From assembly GCF_048007105.1 (NCBI RefSeq), contig NZ_CP180352.1, forward strand, positions 3,100,001 to 3,164,000: DNA of 64,000 bases, in the 5' to 3' direction. Origin of the DNA: Minwuia sp048007105 (lineage in GTDB: Bacteria; Pseudomonadota; Alphaproteobacteria; Minwuiales; Minwuiaceae). Each line of letters starts with the position of its first letter. The first letter of the stretch is position 1. Positions 8,287-16,886 of the stretch are shown here, piece after piece. The translations under genes and the position numbers were made by a program. The notes below the pieces were generated by a model. It saw only the letters and a program-made list of their open reading frames with translations. It was not told the DNA's origin and searched no databases.

Positions 8287-10590
8287 TCAGCCGTTTGCCA
8301 GCCGCCAGATCTTTTCCGGCGTCAGCGGCATGTCGACATGGCTGACTCCCAGCGCGTCGCAGACGGCGGAGACAATCGCCGGCGGCCCGGCGATTGTGCC
8401 GGCCTCGCCACAGCCCTTCACACCCATGGGTGAGGTCTCGGTCGGCGCGTCCTCGTAGAAGTCGATCTCCGTCTCCGGCAGATCGTCGGCGCGCGGCATG
8501 CAGTAGTCCATGAAGCTGCCGGAGACGAGCTGCCCCGACTCCTCGTCGTAGACCGTGTGTTCCAGCACCGCCTGGCCGAGGCCCTGGATGATGCCGCCCA
8601 TGACCTGTCCGCGAACGACCATCGGGTTCACGATGATGCCGAAATCGTCGATGGCCGTGTAACGGTCGACCCGCACGGTGCCGGTGTCCGGATCGATCTC
8701 GACCTCCGCGATGTGGCAGCCGTTCGGATAGGCATTGCCGGAGCGTGTGTATTCCTCGTGCCCGGTGAGCCCGCGCTCGTCTTCCGAGCGGCCCGAGGCA
8801 AAGGCCGCATCGACGACGGACTGCCAGTCCACCGAGCGGTCGGTGCCGACGACGCGGAAGGTGCCGGCGTCGAATTCGATATCGGCCGCCGCCGTCTCCA
8901 GGATCTCGGCGGCGATCGACTTCGCCTTCTCGATCACCTTGGCCGATGCGCCCAGAATGGCGCTGCCGGCCACCTGCAGCGACCGCGAGCCGCCATGGCC
9001 GTGTCCGATGGGCGTGTTGGCCGTGTCGGACTGACGGAAGCGCACCTTCTCGAAACTCACGCCGAGGCGCTGGCGGACAATCTGGGCGAAGGTCGTCTCG
9101 TGGCTCTGACCGTTGGACTGCGTTCCGACCGAGACCGTGACGAAGCCGTCCTCGTCGAAATCGAGCCGGGCGTATTCCGTCGGCACGCCCAGCGTCGCCT
9201 CCAGGTAGTAGGCAAGGCCGTAGCCGCGCAGCCTGCCCGCCGCCTCGGAGGCTGCCTTGCGCTTCGCGAAGCCGCCCTTGTCCGACTGGGCGATGGCGCG
9301 GTCGAGCACGGTCTCGAAGCCGCCGGAATCGATCACGTGGCCCAGGGCCGCCTGGTAGGGCAGCTTCGCCGGCTGGATCAGGTTCTTCCGCCGCAACTCG
9401 ATGGCGTCCACGCCGAGATCCGCCGCGGCCTGTTCGATGGCGCGCTCCAGCAGGTAGCAGGCCTCGGGCCGACCCGCGCCGCGGTAAGCGTCCGTGGGCA
9501 CCGTATTGGTGAAGGCTGCCTCGACCTCGTAGAAGACCGACGGAATGTCATAGGCGCCGCCGATCACGGACGAGGTCGCCATGGTCGGGACCACCGGGCC
9601 GTTGGTCGAGACATAGGCACCGAGATTGGCGGTGGTCTGCACATGCAGGCCGGTGAAGCGGTAATCCTTGTCCAGACCCAGCCGTACGACGGTCTGCTGG
9701 TCACGGCCCTGGCCGTCGGTCAGGAACAGTTCGGTCCGGTCGCAGACCCACTTCACCGGCCGCTTCAGCTTGCGCGCCGCGTACAGCACCAGCGCGTGTT
9801 CGGGCTGCACCTGATTCTTGCCGCCGAAGCCGCCGCCGACGTCGTAAGCGACGACTCGGAGCTTCTCCATCGGCATGTCGAAGACCTGCTTGGCCAGCAT
9901 CTCCCGGAACATGAAGACGTGCTGGATGGAGCCCGACAGCGTGTAGCAGCCGCTCTTCTCGTCGCAGAAGCACAGCGCGCCGCGCGGTTCCATCGGATTG
10001 ATGACGATCCGGTTGTTGACCAGTTCGACCTCGGCGACATGGGCCGCGCCGGTCAGAGCCTTCGCCGCCGGCTCCCTTTCGCCCTTGGTCCAGTAGAAGG
10101 CCTTGTTGCCCGGCACCTCATCATGCAGCAGCGGCGCGCCGGACTTCAGCGCGGCCTTCGAATCCGTGACCGCGCCGAGATCGTCATATTCGACCTCGAC
10201 CAGATCAGCCGCGTCTTGCGCCTGCTTCCGGGTTTCTGCCACGATGAAGGCGACGCCGTCGCCGACGTGACGGACCTTTTCCATCGCCAGAGGCCAGCGT
10301 GGCGGCACGACCAGCGGGCTGCCGTCCGCATTGGCGATGGATGGCCGGATCGGGACGGGCGGCAGCTTGTCGGCCTTCCAGTCCTGACCTGTATAGACCG
10401 CGACCACGCCGGGCGCTTTCTTCGCAGCGGATACGTCCAGCCTGGCGATCCGGGCATGGGCCGATGGCGAGCGCACCATGATGGCATGCAGGCAGCCTTC
10501 CGGCGCCATGTCGTCGAGATAGCGTCCGTTGCCGGTGATGAACCGCTGATCCTCGACACGCGTGACCGACTGACCGATGCCGAATTGCAT
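8287..10590 (-). CDS. Xanthine dehydrogenase/CoxL family molybdopterin-binding large subunit
   Basis: The 767-residue product is a complete molybdenum hydroxylase large subunit. It shows the N-terminal ab hammerhead domain (RVEDQRFITGNGRY), the cofactor loop GGGFGGK near residue 250, AYRGAGRPEA near 370 and the catalytic glutamate in GVKGCGEAG near 735. The AYRGAGR version of the active-site loop is that of form II CoxL-like enzymes, not the AYxCSFR loop of true CO dehydrogenases. It probably hydroxylates an aldehyde or heterocycle. The iron-sulfur and FAD subunits are not encoded next to it, which is unusual. Confidence 0.9.
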   Translation of the reverse strand: MQFGIGQSVTRVEDQRFITGNGRYLDDMAPEGCLHAIMVRSPSAHARIARLDVSAAKKAPGVVAVYTGQDWKADKLPPVPIRPSIANADGSPLVVPPRWPLAMEKVRHVGDGVAFIVAETRKQAQDAADLVEVEYDDLGAVTDSKAALKSGAPLLHDEVPGNKAFYWTKGEREPAAKALTGAAHVAEVELVNNRIVINPMEPRGALCFCDEKSGCYTLSGSIQHVFMFREMLAKQVFDMPMEKLRVVAYDVGGGFGGKNQVQPEHALVLYAARKLKRPVKWVCDRTELFLTDGQGRDQQTVVRLGLDKDYRFTGLHVQTTANLGAYVSTNGPVVPTMATSSVIGGAYDIPSVFYEVEAAFTNTVPTDAYRGAGRPEACYLLERAIEQAAADLGVDAIELRRKNLIQPAKLPYQAALGHVIDSGGFETVLDRAIAQSDKGGFAKRKAASEAAGRLRGYGLAYYLEATLGVPTEYARLDFDEDGFVTVSVGTQSNGQSHETTFAQIVRQRLGVSFEKVRFRQSDTANTPIGHGHGGSRSLQVAGSAILGASAKVIEKAKSIAAEILETAAADIEFDAGTFRVVGTDRSVDWQSVVDAAFASGRSEDERGLTGHEEYTRSGNAYPNGCHIAEVEIDPDTGTVRVDRYTAIDDFGIIVNPMVVRGQVMGGIIQGLGQAVLEHTVYDEESGQLVSGSFMDYCMPRADDLPETEIDFYEDAPTETSPMGVKGCGEAGTIAGPPAIVSAVCDALGVSHVDMPLTPEKIWRLANG

Positions 10591-10602
10591 GGCTCCCCTC
10601 CC

Positions 10603-11190
10603 TCAAAGCGACTTCAGACGACGATAGTCCTCCAGATCGTCGATATCGTTCAAGGTCGGCGCAAAGGCAACGCGCGCATGGGAGGGCAGCGTAGCCACGG
10701 ATTCGTCGAGGGTCGTCGGTGCCGACCATGTCACGCCCGCGAAAAATCTCCGGGGCCGGTAGCCGCGTTTCAGCCCGACCAGCCAGAAGCCGCCATCCTC
10801 GGCCGGCCCGAAGACGGCATCGTGCGTGCGCAGTTGTTCGAAGGCGCCGGACAGGGTGCCGGGCGTCACGCCGGGAATGTCCCCGCCGATCAGCAGGCGG
10901 TCGGCATCGCCATGATGGTCCAGCGCCCGCGCCATGCGGACGCCGATATCGCCGATGCCCTGCCGCAGGACACAGAGTGACGGCGGGAAGTATCGACCCC
11001 GCGCCGCACTGTCCGGTGCGGTCCAGATGACCGTCTCGACGTTCGGGAACTCGCGCGCCTGTGCAACGGTCCGGGCGAGGCTCCGGCGATAGAAGGCGAG
11101 GGCGGCGGCATCGCCAATTCCACTGGCCAGCCGGGTCTTCACCGAGCCCATGCGCGGCGCCTTTGCGAAGACGATCAGGACACGCTTCAC
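10603..11190 (-). CDS. TIGR04282 family (arsenosugar biosynthesis-type) glycosyltransferase
   Basis: The 195-residue product starts at a GTG that overlaps the stop of the upstream gene (GTGA). It shows the family pattern: IVFAKAPRMGSVKTRLA at the N terminus, the LLIGGDIPGVT acidic motif and FGPAEDGGFWLVGLKRG. The fold is that of nucleotide-sugar transferases. The family name comes from its occurrence with arsenosugar genes. Here the partner TIGR04283 enzyme is directly upstream, but no arsM or radical SAM arsS is visible, so an arsenic role is only a family-level guess. Confidence 0.83.
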   Translation of the reverse strand: MKRVLIVFAKAPRMGSVKTRLASGIGDAAALAFYRRSLARTVAQAREFPNVETVIWTAPDSAARGRYFPPSLCVLRQGIGDIGVRMARALDHHGDADRLLIGGDIPGVTPGTLSGAFEQLRTHDAVFGPAEDGGFWLVGLKRGYRPRRFFAGVTWSAPTTLDESVATLPSHARVAFAPTLNDIDDLEDYRRLKSL

Positions 11191-11864
11191 CGGCTGTAGA
11201 TCCGGGCGATGACCGAGGGCGGCAGGCCGAGGAAGTAGAGACCGAGGCAGAACAGGTTCCGCGCCGGACGCGCAATCCAGCCATCGCGTTCATAGCGGGC
11301 GGCGGAGGTGATGGCCTGTGCGTCGAAGAGGTGCAGCCGGCGCTTGCCGATACGGCGGACGATGTCGACATCCTCCATCAAGGGCATGTCCCGGAAGCCG
11401 CCGGTCTTCTCGTAGAGCCTTCGCGAAATGAGCAGCCCCTGGTCCCCATAGGGGAGGCCAAATCGGCGCGTCCGCCAGTTCGCCCCGCGTTCGACCCGGC
11501 GCGCGCCGGGCGCTTTGCTGTCGAGCCTCAGGGTGAAGACGCCGGCTCGTTCCGCGTTGGTCGGGATGGATATGAAATTCCCGGCGACGGCACGCCAGCT
11601 GGGGCTGAGGACGGTGTCGGCGTGGAGAAACAGAAGCCAGTCCGCAGAAGCCGCTTCGGCGCCGCGCCGCAGCTGTCCGCCGCGTCCCTTCGGTCCGATC
11701 ACGATTGTTGTCGCCAGAGGCTCTGCGATCTCCCGGGTGCGGTCGGCGGACCCGCCGTCGCTGACGACGATCTCCGATACCGGATCGCCGGCGACGCTCT
11801 CGATCGTCTTGGCCAGCCCCGCCTCGGCGTTGAGCGCCGGGATGATGACGGCGATGCGGCTCAT
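11187..11864 (-). CDS. TIGR04283 family (arsenosugar biosynthesis-type) glycosyltransferase
   Basis: This is a 225-residue GT-A fold glycosyltransferase. The N terminus reads IAVIIPALNAEAGL and is followed by VVSDGGSADRT, the nucleotide-binding aspartates. LLFLHADT follows near residue 92 and GDQGLLISRRLYEKTGGF farther on. The chosen ATG at 11864 overlaps the TGA of the fatty-acid-hydroxylase-like gene (ATGA); the frame is open farther upstream only because of GC bias. Together with the next gene it forms a pair known from arsenosugar clusters, though such pairs also occur without arsenic genes. Confidence 0.85.
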   Translation of the reverse strand: MSRIAVIIPALNAEAGLAKTIESVAGDPVSEIVVSDGGSADRTREIAEPLATTIVIGPKGRGGQLRRGAEAASADWLLFLHADTVLSPSWRAVAGNFISIPTNAERAGVFTLRLDSKAPGARRVERGANWRTRRFGLPYGDQGLLISRRLYEKTGGFRDMPLMEDVDIVRRIGKRRLHLFDAQAITSAARYERDGWIARPARNLFCLGLYFLGLPPSVIARIYSR

Positions 11865-12679
11865 CGCCGGAAGGGCAGGGCCAGCATCCAGAGGAAGCCC
11901 TGTCTTGCGCCGTCGCGATACTCGGCCAGCCCGATGTTCATGCCGACGTGGCCGGCTTCCGGCTGGGGCCGGTAGGTGCCGAAAAGGCGGTCCCAGAGCG
12001 ACAGGCTGAAGCCGTAGTTTGAGTTGGTCTCGCCAACGACTGTGGAATGATGCACCCGGTGGAAATCCGGCGTGACGATGAGCCAGCGCAGGCTCCGGTC
12101 CAGCCAGCGCGGCAGATCGACATTGGCGTGATTGAACATTGCGCCGCCGTTCAGGAGGATTTCGAAGATCAGCACCGCGACTGCCGCCGGGCCGAGCACG
12201 GCGATGACGGCGAGTTTCAGCACCATCGACAGCACGATCTCGACCGGATGGAAGCGGAGCGCCGTCGTCACGTCGATATCCAGATCGGCATGGTGCATCC
12301 GGTGAATGCGCCAGAGCGGCGGGATCAGGTGGAAGGCGACGTGCTGGGCGTAGATCACCCCGTCCAGGAAGACGATCGCTAGCAGGACTTCCAGCCAGAA
12401 GGGCAGGTCGACCAAGTTGAACAGCCCGATGCCGCGTTCGGCTATCAGCGCGGCGAAGCCGACAGCCAGGGCCGGCAGGAAAAAGAAGGCGGCCCGGACG
12501 GCGGCGGTATTGACCACCACGACGCCGATATTCTGGAACCACCGGCGCACGCGTCCGAGACTGAGCTGCCGTTTCGGCGCAAGCAGTTCGAGCCCGCCCA
12601 TCAGCGCCAGCATGCCGCCGAAGATGGCAAGCCGGATGGTTCCTTCATTGGCCAGCAGGAAATTGCCCATGCCCGCCAT
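11861..12679 (-). CDS. Sterol desaturase/fatty acid hydroxylase family membrane protein
   Basis: The 272-residue integral membrane protein has several hydrophobic segments in its first 120 residues. The histidine clusters of membrane di-iron oxygenases are present: HVAFH, HRMHH, an intervening FNHAN and FHRVHH, followed by the family ending SLWDRLFGTY. Such enzymes hydroxylate or desaturate lipid or sterol-like chains using two iron atoms. It is the first gene of a minus-strand group with the two glycosyltransferases and the molybdenum hydroxylase. The substrate is unknown. A second member of the family lies at 56092-56982. Confidence 0.87.
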   Translation of the reverse strand: MAGMGNFLLANEGTIRLAIFGGMLALMGGLELLAPKRQLSLGRVRRWFQNIGVVVVNTAAVRAAFFFLPALAVGFAALIAERGIGLFNLVDLPFWLEVLLAIVFLDGVIYAQHVAFHLIPPLWRIHRMHHADLDIDVTTALRFHPVEIVLSMVLKLAVIAVLGPAAVAVLIFEILLNGGAMFNHANVDLPRWLDRSLRWLIVTPDFHRVHHSTVVGETNSNYGFSLSLWDRLFGTYRPQPEAGHVGMNIGLAEYRDGARQGFLWMLALPFRR

Positions 12680-12739
12680 TTAGCGGCAGGGACGCGGCCA
12701 CGCCAGTCGCGCTGCGGTCACAGCCGCGTGGGTGCCGCG

Positions 12740-14875
12740 TCAACCGCAGCCGCTTGGCAGGATCAGGGCGTCTGCAATGGTGACGCCCTGTACATGCGGA
12801 TGGACGATCACAGGGTTCAGGTCGATCTCGTCAACGCCGTCGCCAAGTGCCTCGGCGAAACGTGAAAGCATCTCGATTGTCCTGCAAAGCGCGTCGACAT
12901 CTGCCGGCGGCGCGCCGCGTAGGCCGTCGAGCAGGGCGCGTCCCTTCAGCCGGTCCAGCATGTGGCGGGCCTCGCCGGAAGTGACGGGCAGCGGTACGAA
13001 GACGACATCCTTCAGGACCTCGACCAGCACGCCGCCGAGACCCGCCATCAGTATGAGACCGAACTGCGGATCGCGCCGGAGGCCCAGAATGACCTCCACG
13101 CCGGGCGTCGTCATTGGCTGGACGAGCACGCCCTGAATGGTGGCGTTCGGATTGTACGCCGCGGCGGCCGTCAGCAACGCGCCATAGGCTTCCGCTGCAT
13201 CGACAGCTTCGACGTTGAGCCGGACCCCGCCGGCCTCGGTCTTGTGCAGGATGTCGGGCGACTGGATCTTCATGGCTACAGGACCGGCCATCGTTTTCGC
13301 CGCCTGTTGCGCGGCTTCCGCCGTGCCGGCAAGCGCGCCGCCAGCCCAGGGCAGGCCGAAGCCGGCGAGCAGGGGGCCCGCCTCGGCCTCGGTCAGCACG
13401 CGGTCCCGGACGGGCAGGGCGATCGCTGTGTGCTTGACGGCTGTGGCCCCGGCGGGCTCCAGGAAGCGTTCCCGGACTTCACGGTAGCGCGCCATCTCGG
13501 ACAGCGTCCGGGCGCAGTGGCGCATGTTCCAGTAGAGCGGGATGCCGCATCCGGCGAAGGTCTCGATCGAGGCCTCCGCAGGGGCGGTGTAGGAGCAGAA
13601 GATCACCGGCTTCGGGCATTCCGCCCTAAGGCGCTCCAGATCGGGACGGGCGGTCACGGCGGCCGGGCCGTCGCGGGCGGTGGTGATGCAGACGATGGCG
13701 TCGATCGCCGGCGAGGCGGCGACCATCATGTTGAGGCGGAAATGACCGAGCTGACGCACGGCCTGGGCGGTGGCGTCGACCGGGTTCTGCGAACTGCCAT
13801 AGGCGGGCAGGTGCTGGTCGATCTCGGCCCGGGTGGCGTCGTCGAGAACGGGGAGTTCCAGACCGGCTTCGGACAGGGCATCCGCCAGCAGACCGCCTGC
13901 GCCGCCCGATGAGGTCGTCACCGCGACCCGGCGGCCAGCCGGCAGCCGCCCGGCCATGTGCGAGAACCCGGCGGCCAGATCGACCATCTCCTCGAGTTCG
14001 TTGCACTCGATGATGCCATAGCGCTCGAAGATCGCCCTATAGGCGCTGTCCGATCCGGCGAGCGCGGCGGTGTGGGACGCAGCAGCGCGCTCGCCGGCTT
14101 CGGAGCGGCCGGCGCGGGCGACGATCAGCGGCTTGCCGGCCCGGAGCGCCTTCGCACCGACTGCCTTCAGCTTCTCCGGCGTCTTGATGTCCTCCATGAA
14201 GATCAGGAAGACCTCGGTCTCGCCGGTGTCCAGCAGGTGATCGACGATGTCGAGATGCTCGAGCGCGGCCTCGTTGCCGGTGGTGACGACATAGTTGAAG
14301 GGCAGGCCGCGCGGCCGTCCGTGGTCGAACAGCGAGAACCCCAGCCCGCCGCTCTGCGCGACCACGGTGACGAAACCGTCTTTGCGGTATTCGGGGATCA
14401 GCGCGCCCTGGAAATGCCGCGCCGCCGGGCTGAAGGTGGCCGTCAGGTTCAGCCGTGTGTTCATGAAACCCTGGCTGTTCGGCCCGACCACCACCATGCG
14501 ATAGCGTTCCGCGATCTCCCGGATCTCGTCCTGCAGGCGCGCGCCGGCCCCGCCGGGCTCTTCGGCGAAACCGGAGGTGATGATGTGGGCGGACTTCACG
14601 CCGGCCTCGCCGCAGTCCCGAAGGACAGCGGGTACGAATTCGGCAGGCACGATGACGATGGCGAGATCGGCGGGTTCCGGCGTGTCGGCGACAGAACGGT
14701 AGGCCTTCAGGCCCATCACCTCGTCTGCGCTACGGCTGATCGGCCAGATCGCGCCCGGAAAGGGCTGGCTGGTCAGCACCTTCATCAGCCGGCCGCGCAG
14801 GATGGTGTCGTCGCCGGACGCACCGATGACGGCGACGGACTTCGGCGAAAGATAAGCTCCGATATCCGGAGCCAT
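12740..14875 (-). CDS. NDP-forming acyl-CoA synthetase (acetate--CoA ligase family), second copy
   Basis: The 711-residue product has the same domain order as the protein at 6164-8257: CoA-binding (VAVIGASGDDTILRGR), succinyl-CoA-ligase-like and C-terminal ATP-grasp. It keeps the phosphohistidine motif ASHTAALAG. The two proteins are only moderately alike, so they are not a recent duplication. It is the last gene of a leftward unit that starts with the MBL hydrolase at 18833 and follows the acyl-CoA dehydrogenase by 14 bases. It should activate or release an organic acid at the end of that pathway. Confidence 0.9.
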   Translation of the reverse strand: MAPDIGAYLSPKSVAVIGASGDDTILRGRLMKVLTSQPFPGAIWPISRSADEVMGLKAYRSVADTPEPADLAIVIVPAEFVPAVLRDCGEAGVKSAHIITSGFAEEPGGAGARLQDEIREIAERYRMVVVGPNSQGFMNTRLNLTATFSPAARHFQGALIPEYRKDGFVTVVAQSGGLGFSLFDHGRPRGLPFNYVVTTGNEAALEHLDIVDHLLDTGETEVFLIFMEDIKTPEKLKAVGAKALRAGKPLIVARAGRSEAGERAAASHTAALAGSDSAYRAIFERYGIIECNELEEMVDLAAGFSHMAGRLPAGRRVAVTTSSGGAGGLLADALSEAGLELPVLDDATRAEIDQHLPAYGSSQNPVDATAQAVRQLGHFRLNMMVAASPAIDAIVCITTARDGPAAVTARPDLERLRAECPKPVIFCSYTAPAEASIETFAGCGIPLYWNMRHCARTLSEMARYREVRERFLEPAGATAVKHTAIALPVRDRVLTEAEAGPLLAGFGLPWAGGALAGTAEAAQQAAKTMAGPVAMKIQSPDILHKTEAGGVRLNVEAVDAAEAYGALLTAAAAYNPNATIQGVLVQPMTTPGVEVILGLRRDPQFGLILMAGLGGVLVEVLKDVVFVPLPVTSGEARHMLDRLKGRALLDGLRGAPPADVDALCRTIEMLSRFAEALGDGVDEIDLNPVIVHPHVQGVTIADALILPSGCG

Positions 14876-14889
14876 TCGGCCGGGCGGGT

Positions 14890-16116
14890 TCAGTCCCGCT
14901 CTCCCTTCTCGTAGAGTGATTCCCTGCCGAGTCGCTCAAGGCAGGCCTCGGCCGACCAGGGCAGCATCAGCGAGCCGCAGCGGCTGTCGCGGTAGAAGCG
15001 CTCAAGCGGGAACTTCTTCATGATCGAACTGCCGCCGCAGGTCCGGATCGCCAGACGGCAGACGTCGTTGGCGTGCTCCATGATGGTGTAGCCGGCCACA
15101 TAGGCGCGGAGGCGGGCGCCCTTGGACGGTTCGTAGCGGGCTTCGCGAGCCGATTGGACGAACAGGGCCCGGGCCTGCTCCAGCTTGATGCGCATTTCGG
15201 CGACCGCGTACTGCTTCATGGGGCTCGCGCGCTTCGAGCCCTTGGCCCCTGGGACCTCGCCGCGCAGGAAAGCGACAGTGAAATCATAGGCGGCCTGGGC
15301 CAGTCCCATGTAGCTGGGCGAAAGGGTCAGGAACATGTGCGGCCAGTTGGTCGCGGCCTGGAAATAGACGCCGCGCGGCATGATCTGATGCGCGTCGGGC
15401 ACGAAGACGTCGTTGATGTCGAGCGACTTCGAGACCGTGGGCCGCATGCCCAGCGTGTCCCAGTCGCCCACGACCTCGAAGCCCTCGGCATTGCCCGGCA
15501 CGGCCAGCATGATGGTGTCGCGCGCGTCCAGTTCGCCGCCTTCCGACGTCTCCTCGGTGCAGAGAACGGCGTAGTGCGTGGCGGCGCCGGCGAGCGAGGC
15601 GAAGTGTTTCTTGCCGGTGACCCGGTAGCCGCCCCCGACCCGCCGCGCCGTTGTGCCGAAGGGCGCCTTGCCCGAGGCGGCCTGGGTGTTCGGCTCGGAA
15701 AAGGGCTGGGCGAAGATCGCTTCGTGGTTCAGCACCAGATCGTACATGGCGGCGCGGTTGGCCTCGTGCTCCCGGCGCTGGTCGTCGGTCATCGGAATGT
15801 CGTCGGCCAGCGGCCCTGACCAGAGCATCGAGCAGGAGTGCATGTTGAAGGTGAGCGCGGTGGCAGCGTCATAGCGGCCGAGTTCCGAGGCGGCGTAGAA
15901 GTAGCTCTCGTAGTCCGCACCAAGCCCTCCGTACTGGGAGGGAATGCAGAGCGCCAGCAGGCCGGCGTCACGCATCTCGCGGTAGTTCTGATGCGGGAAC
16001 TTCGCCTCGCGGTCGTTCTCTTCGGCGCGGTCGCGGAAGGCGGGGCCGATCTCGTTGACGATGCCCACCAGCTCCCGTTGGCGCTCGGTCAGATCATGTT
16101 CGGCCCACATGCTCAT
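14890..16116 (-). CDS. Acyl-CoA dehydrogenase family flavoprotein
   Basis: The 408-residue protein has an acyl-CoA dehydrogenase N-terminal domain (LCIPSQYGGLGADYESY), a barrel domain with QPFSEPNTQAASG and TGKKHFASLAGAA, and a C-terminal helical domain ending in TCGGSSIMKKFPLERFYRD. The motifs diverge from the beta-oxidation enzyme at 2305-3504, so it may act on an unusual CoA ester or belong to the related flavin monooxygenases. Its start overlaps the stop of the alpha/beta hydrolase gene (ATGA), which places it firmly in the NicX-like operon. Confidence 0.88.
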   Translation of the reverse strand: MSMWAEHDLTERQRELVGIVNEIGPAFRDRAEENDREAKFPHQNYREMRDAGLLALCIPSQYGGLGADYESYFYAASELGRYDAATALTFNMHSCSMLWSGPLADDIPMTDDQRREHEANRAAMYDLVLNHEAIFAQPFSEPNTQAASGKAPFGTTARRVGGGYRVTGKKHFASLAGAATHYAVLCTEETSEGGELDARDTIMLAVPGNAEGFEVVGDWDTLGMRPTVSKSLDINDVFVPDAHQIMPRGVYFQAATNWPHMFLTLSPSYMGLAQAAYDFTVAFLRGEVPGAKGSKRASPMKQYAVAEMRIKLEQARALFVQSAREARYEPSKGARLRAYVAGYTIMEHANDVCRLAIRTCGGSSIMKKFPLERFYRDSRCGSLMLPWSAEACLERLGRESLYEKGERD

Positions 16117-16886
16117 GCGTCCAACTCCTCCATGAACCCGGCGATCAGCCGCGTCGTCTCCGCCGGCGCTTCCAGGTTGGCGATGTGGCCGGCGCCCGGG
16201 ATGACATGGAAGCGCGCGCCCTGAATGCGGGCGGCCATCCGTTCCATCACCGCAGCGGGGGCGGTGGTGTCGTTCTCGCCGGCGATCAGCAGGGCGGGGC
16301 AGCCGATATCCTTCACGGCCTCACGGCGGTCGAAGGTGACAAGGCAGTTCAGCGCCGCGCGGTAGGTATCGACGGGGATGCGCTTCATCAATTCGATGAG
16401 CGCCGTCTCGACCTCCGGGCCGGCCTCTGGACCTTTCATGCCGGCCGCCAGTTCCGGGGCGATGTCCGCCGGGGTCTTGCCCTCGTCCAGCGGTTTCAGC
16501 CGCGCGGTAAGGAACTTGGTCTGGAAGTCGCCGCCGGGTTTGCCGAAGGCCGCGCTGGTGCAGGTCAGGATCAACCCGCGGACGCGTTCCGGATGCCGGG
16601 CCACGAACTCCTGCGCCAGATATCCGCCCATGGACAGGCCGCAGATGACGGCCTTCTCCAGGCCGAGCTTGTCGAGCAGACCCGCCAGCGCGTCGGCCAT
16701 GCCGTCGAAGCTCATCTGACCCTTGCCGGGATTGCCGCCATAGCCGGGCATGTTCCAGGCGATGCAGCGGTAGCGGTCCTTAAGCGCGTCGATCTGTAGC
16801 TTCCAGTTGTCGGCATTGCCGCCGATGCCGTGCAGGAACAGGATCGCGGGGCCCTGGCCCTCGTCGATGAAGGCTGGCTCTCTCAA
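16113..16886 (-). CDS. Alpha/beta fold hydrolase
   Basis: This is a 257-residue single-domain hydrolase. The oxyanion region is FLHGIGG, the nucleophile S85 sits in GLSMGG, the acid is in AGENDTTAP and the base histidine in GAGHIANLE, so the catalytic triad is complete. Close relatives include enol-lactone hydrolases and ring-cleavage product hydrolases. It overlaps the dioxygenase-like gene upstream and the acyl-CoA dehydrogenase gene downstream by four bases each. A role in hydrolysing the product of the NicX-like enzyme is an inference from this coupling. The triad layout is the common one and does not specifically point to NicD. Confidence 0.88.
   Translation of the reverse strand: MREPAFIDEGQGPAILFLHGIGGNADNWKLQIDALKDRYRCIAWNMPGYGGNPGKGQMSFDGMADALAGLLDKLGLEKAVICGLSMGGYLAQEFVARHPERVRGLILTCTSAAFGKPGGDFQTKFLTARLKPLDEGKTPADIAPELAAGMKGPEAGPEVETALIELMKRIPVDTYRAALNCLVTFDRREAVKDIGCPALLIAGENDTTAPAAVMERMAARIQGARFHVIPGAGHIANLEAPAETTRLIAGFMEELDA

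Noticed and set aside
8287..10590. Molybdenum hydroxylase as nicotinate dehydrogenase feeding the NicX-like enzyme
   Set aside because: It is in a different operon 6 kb away, has the form II CoxL loop and lacks partner subunits; there is no direct support.
8557..10980. Very long open frame (about 800 codons) on the plus strand
   Set aside because: It lies antisense to the clear molybdenum hydroxylase gene and its translation shows no domain; long antisense frames are expected at this GC content.
16113..16886. Alpha/beta hydrolase as NicD (N-formylmaleamate deformylase)
   Set aside because: The triad layout is the common one and residue spacing does not match what I recall for NicD; only the neighbour suggests it.
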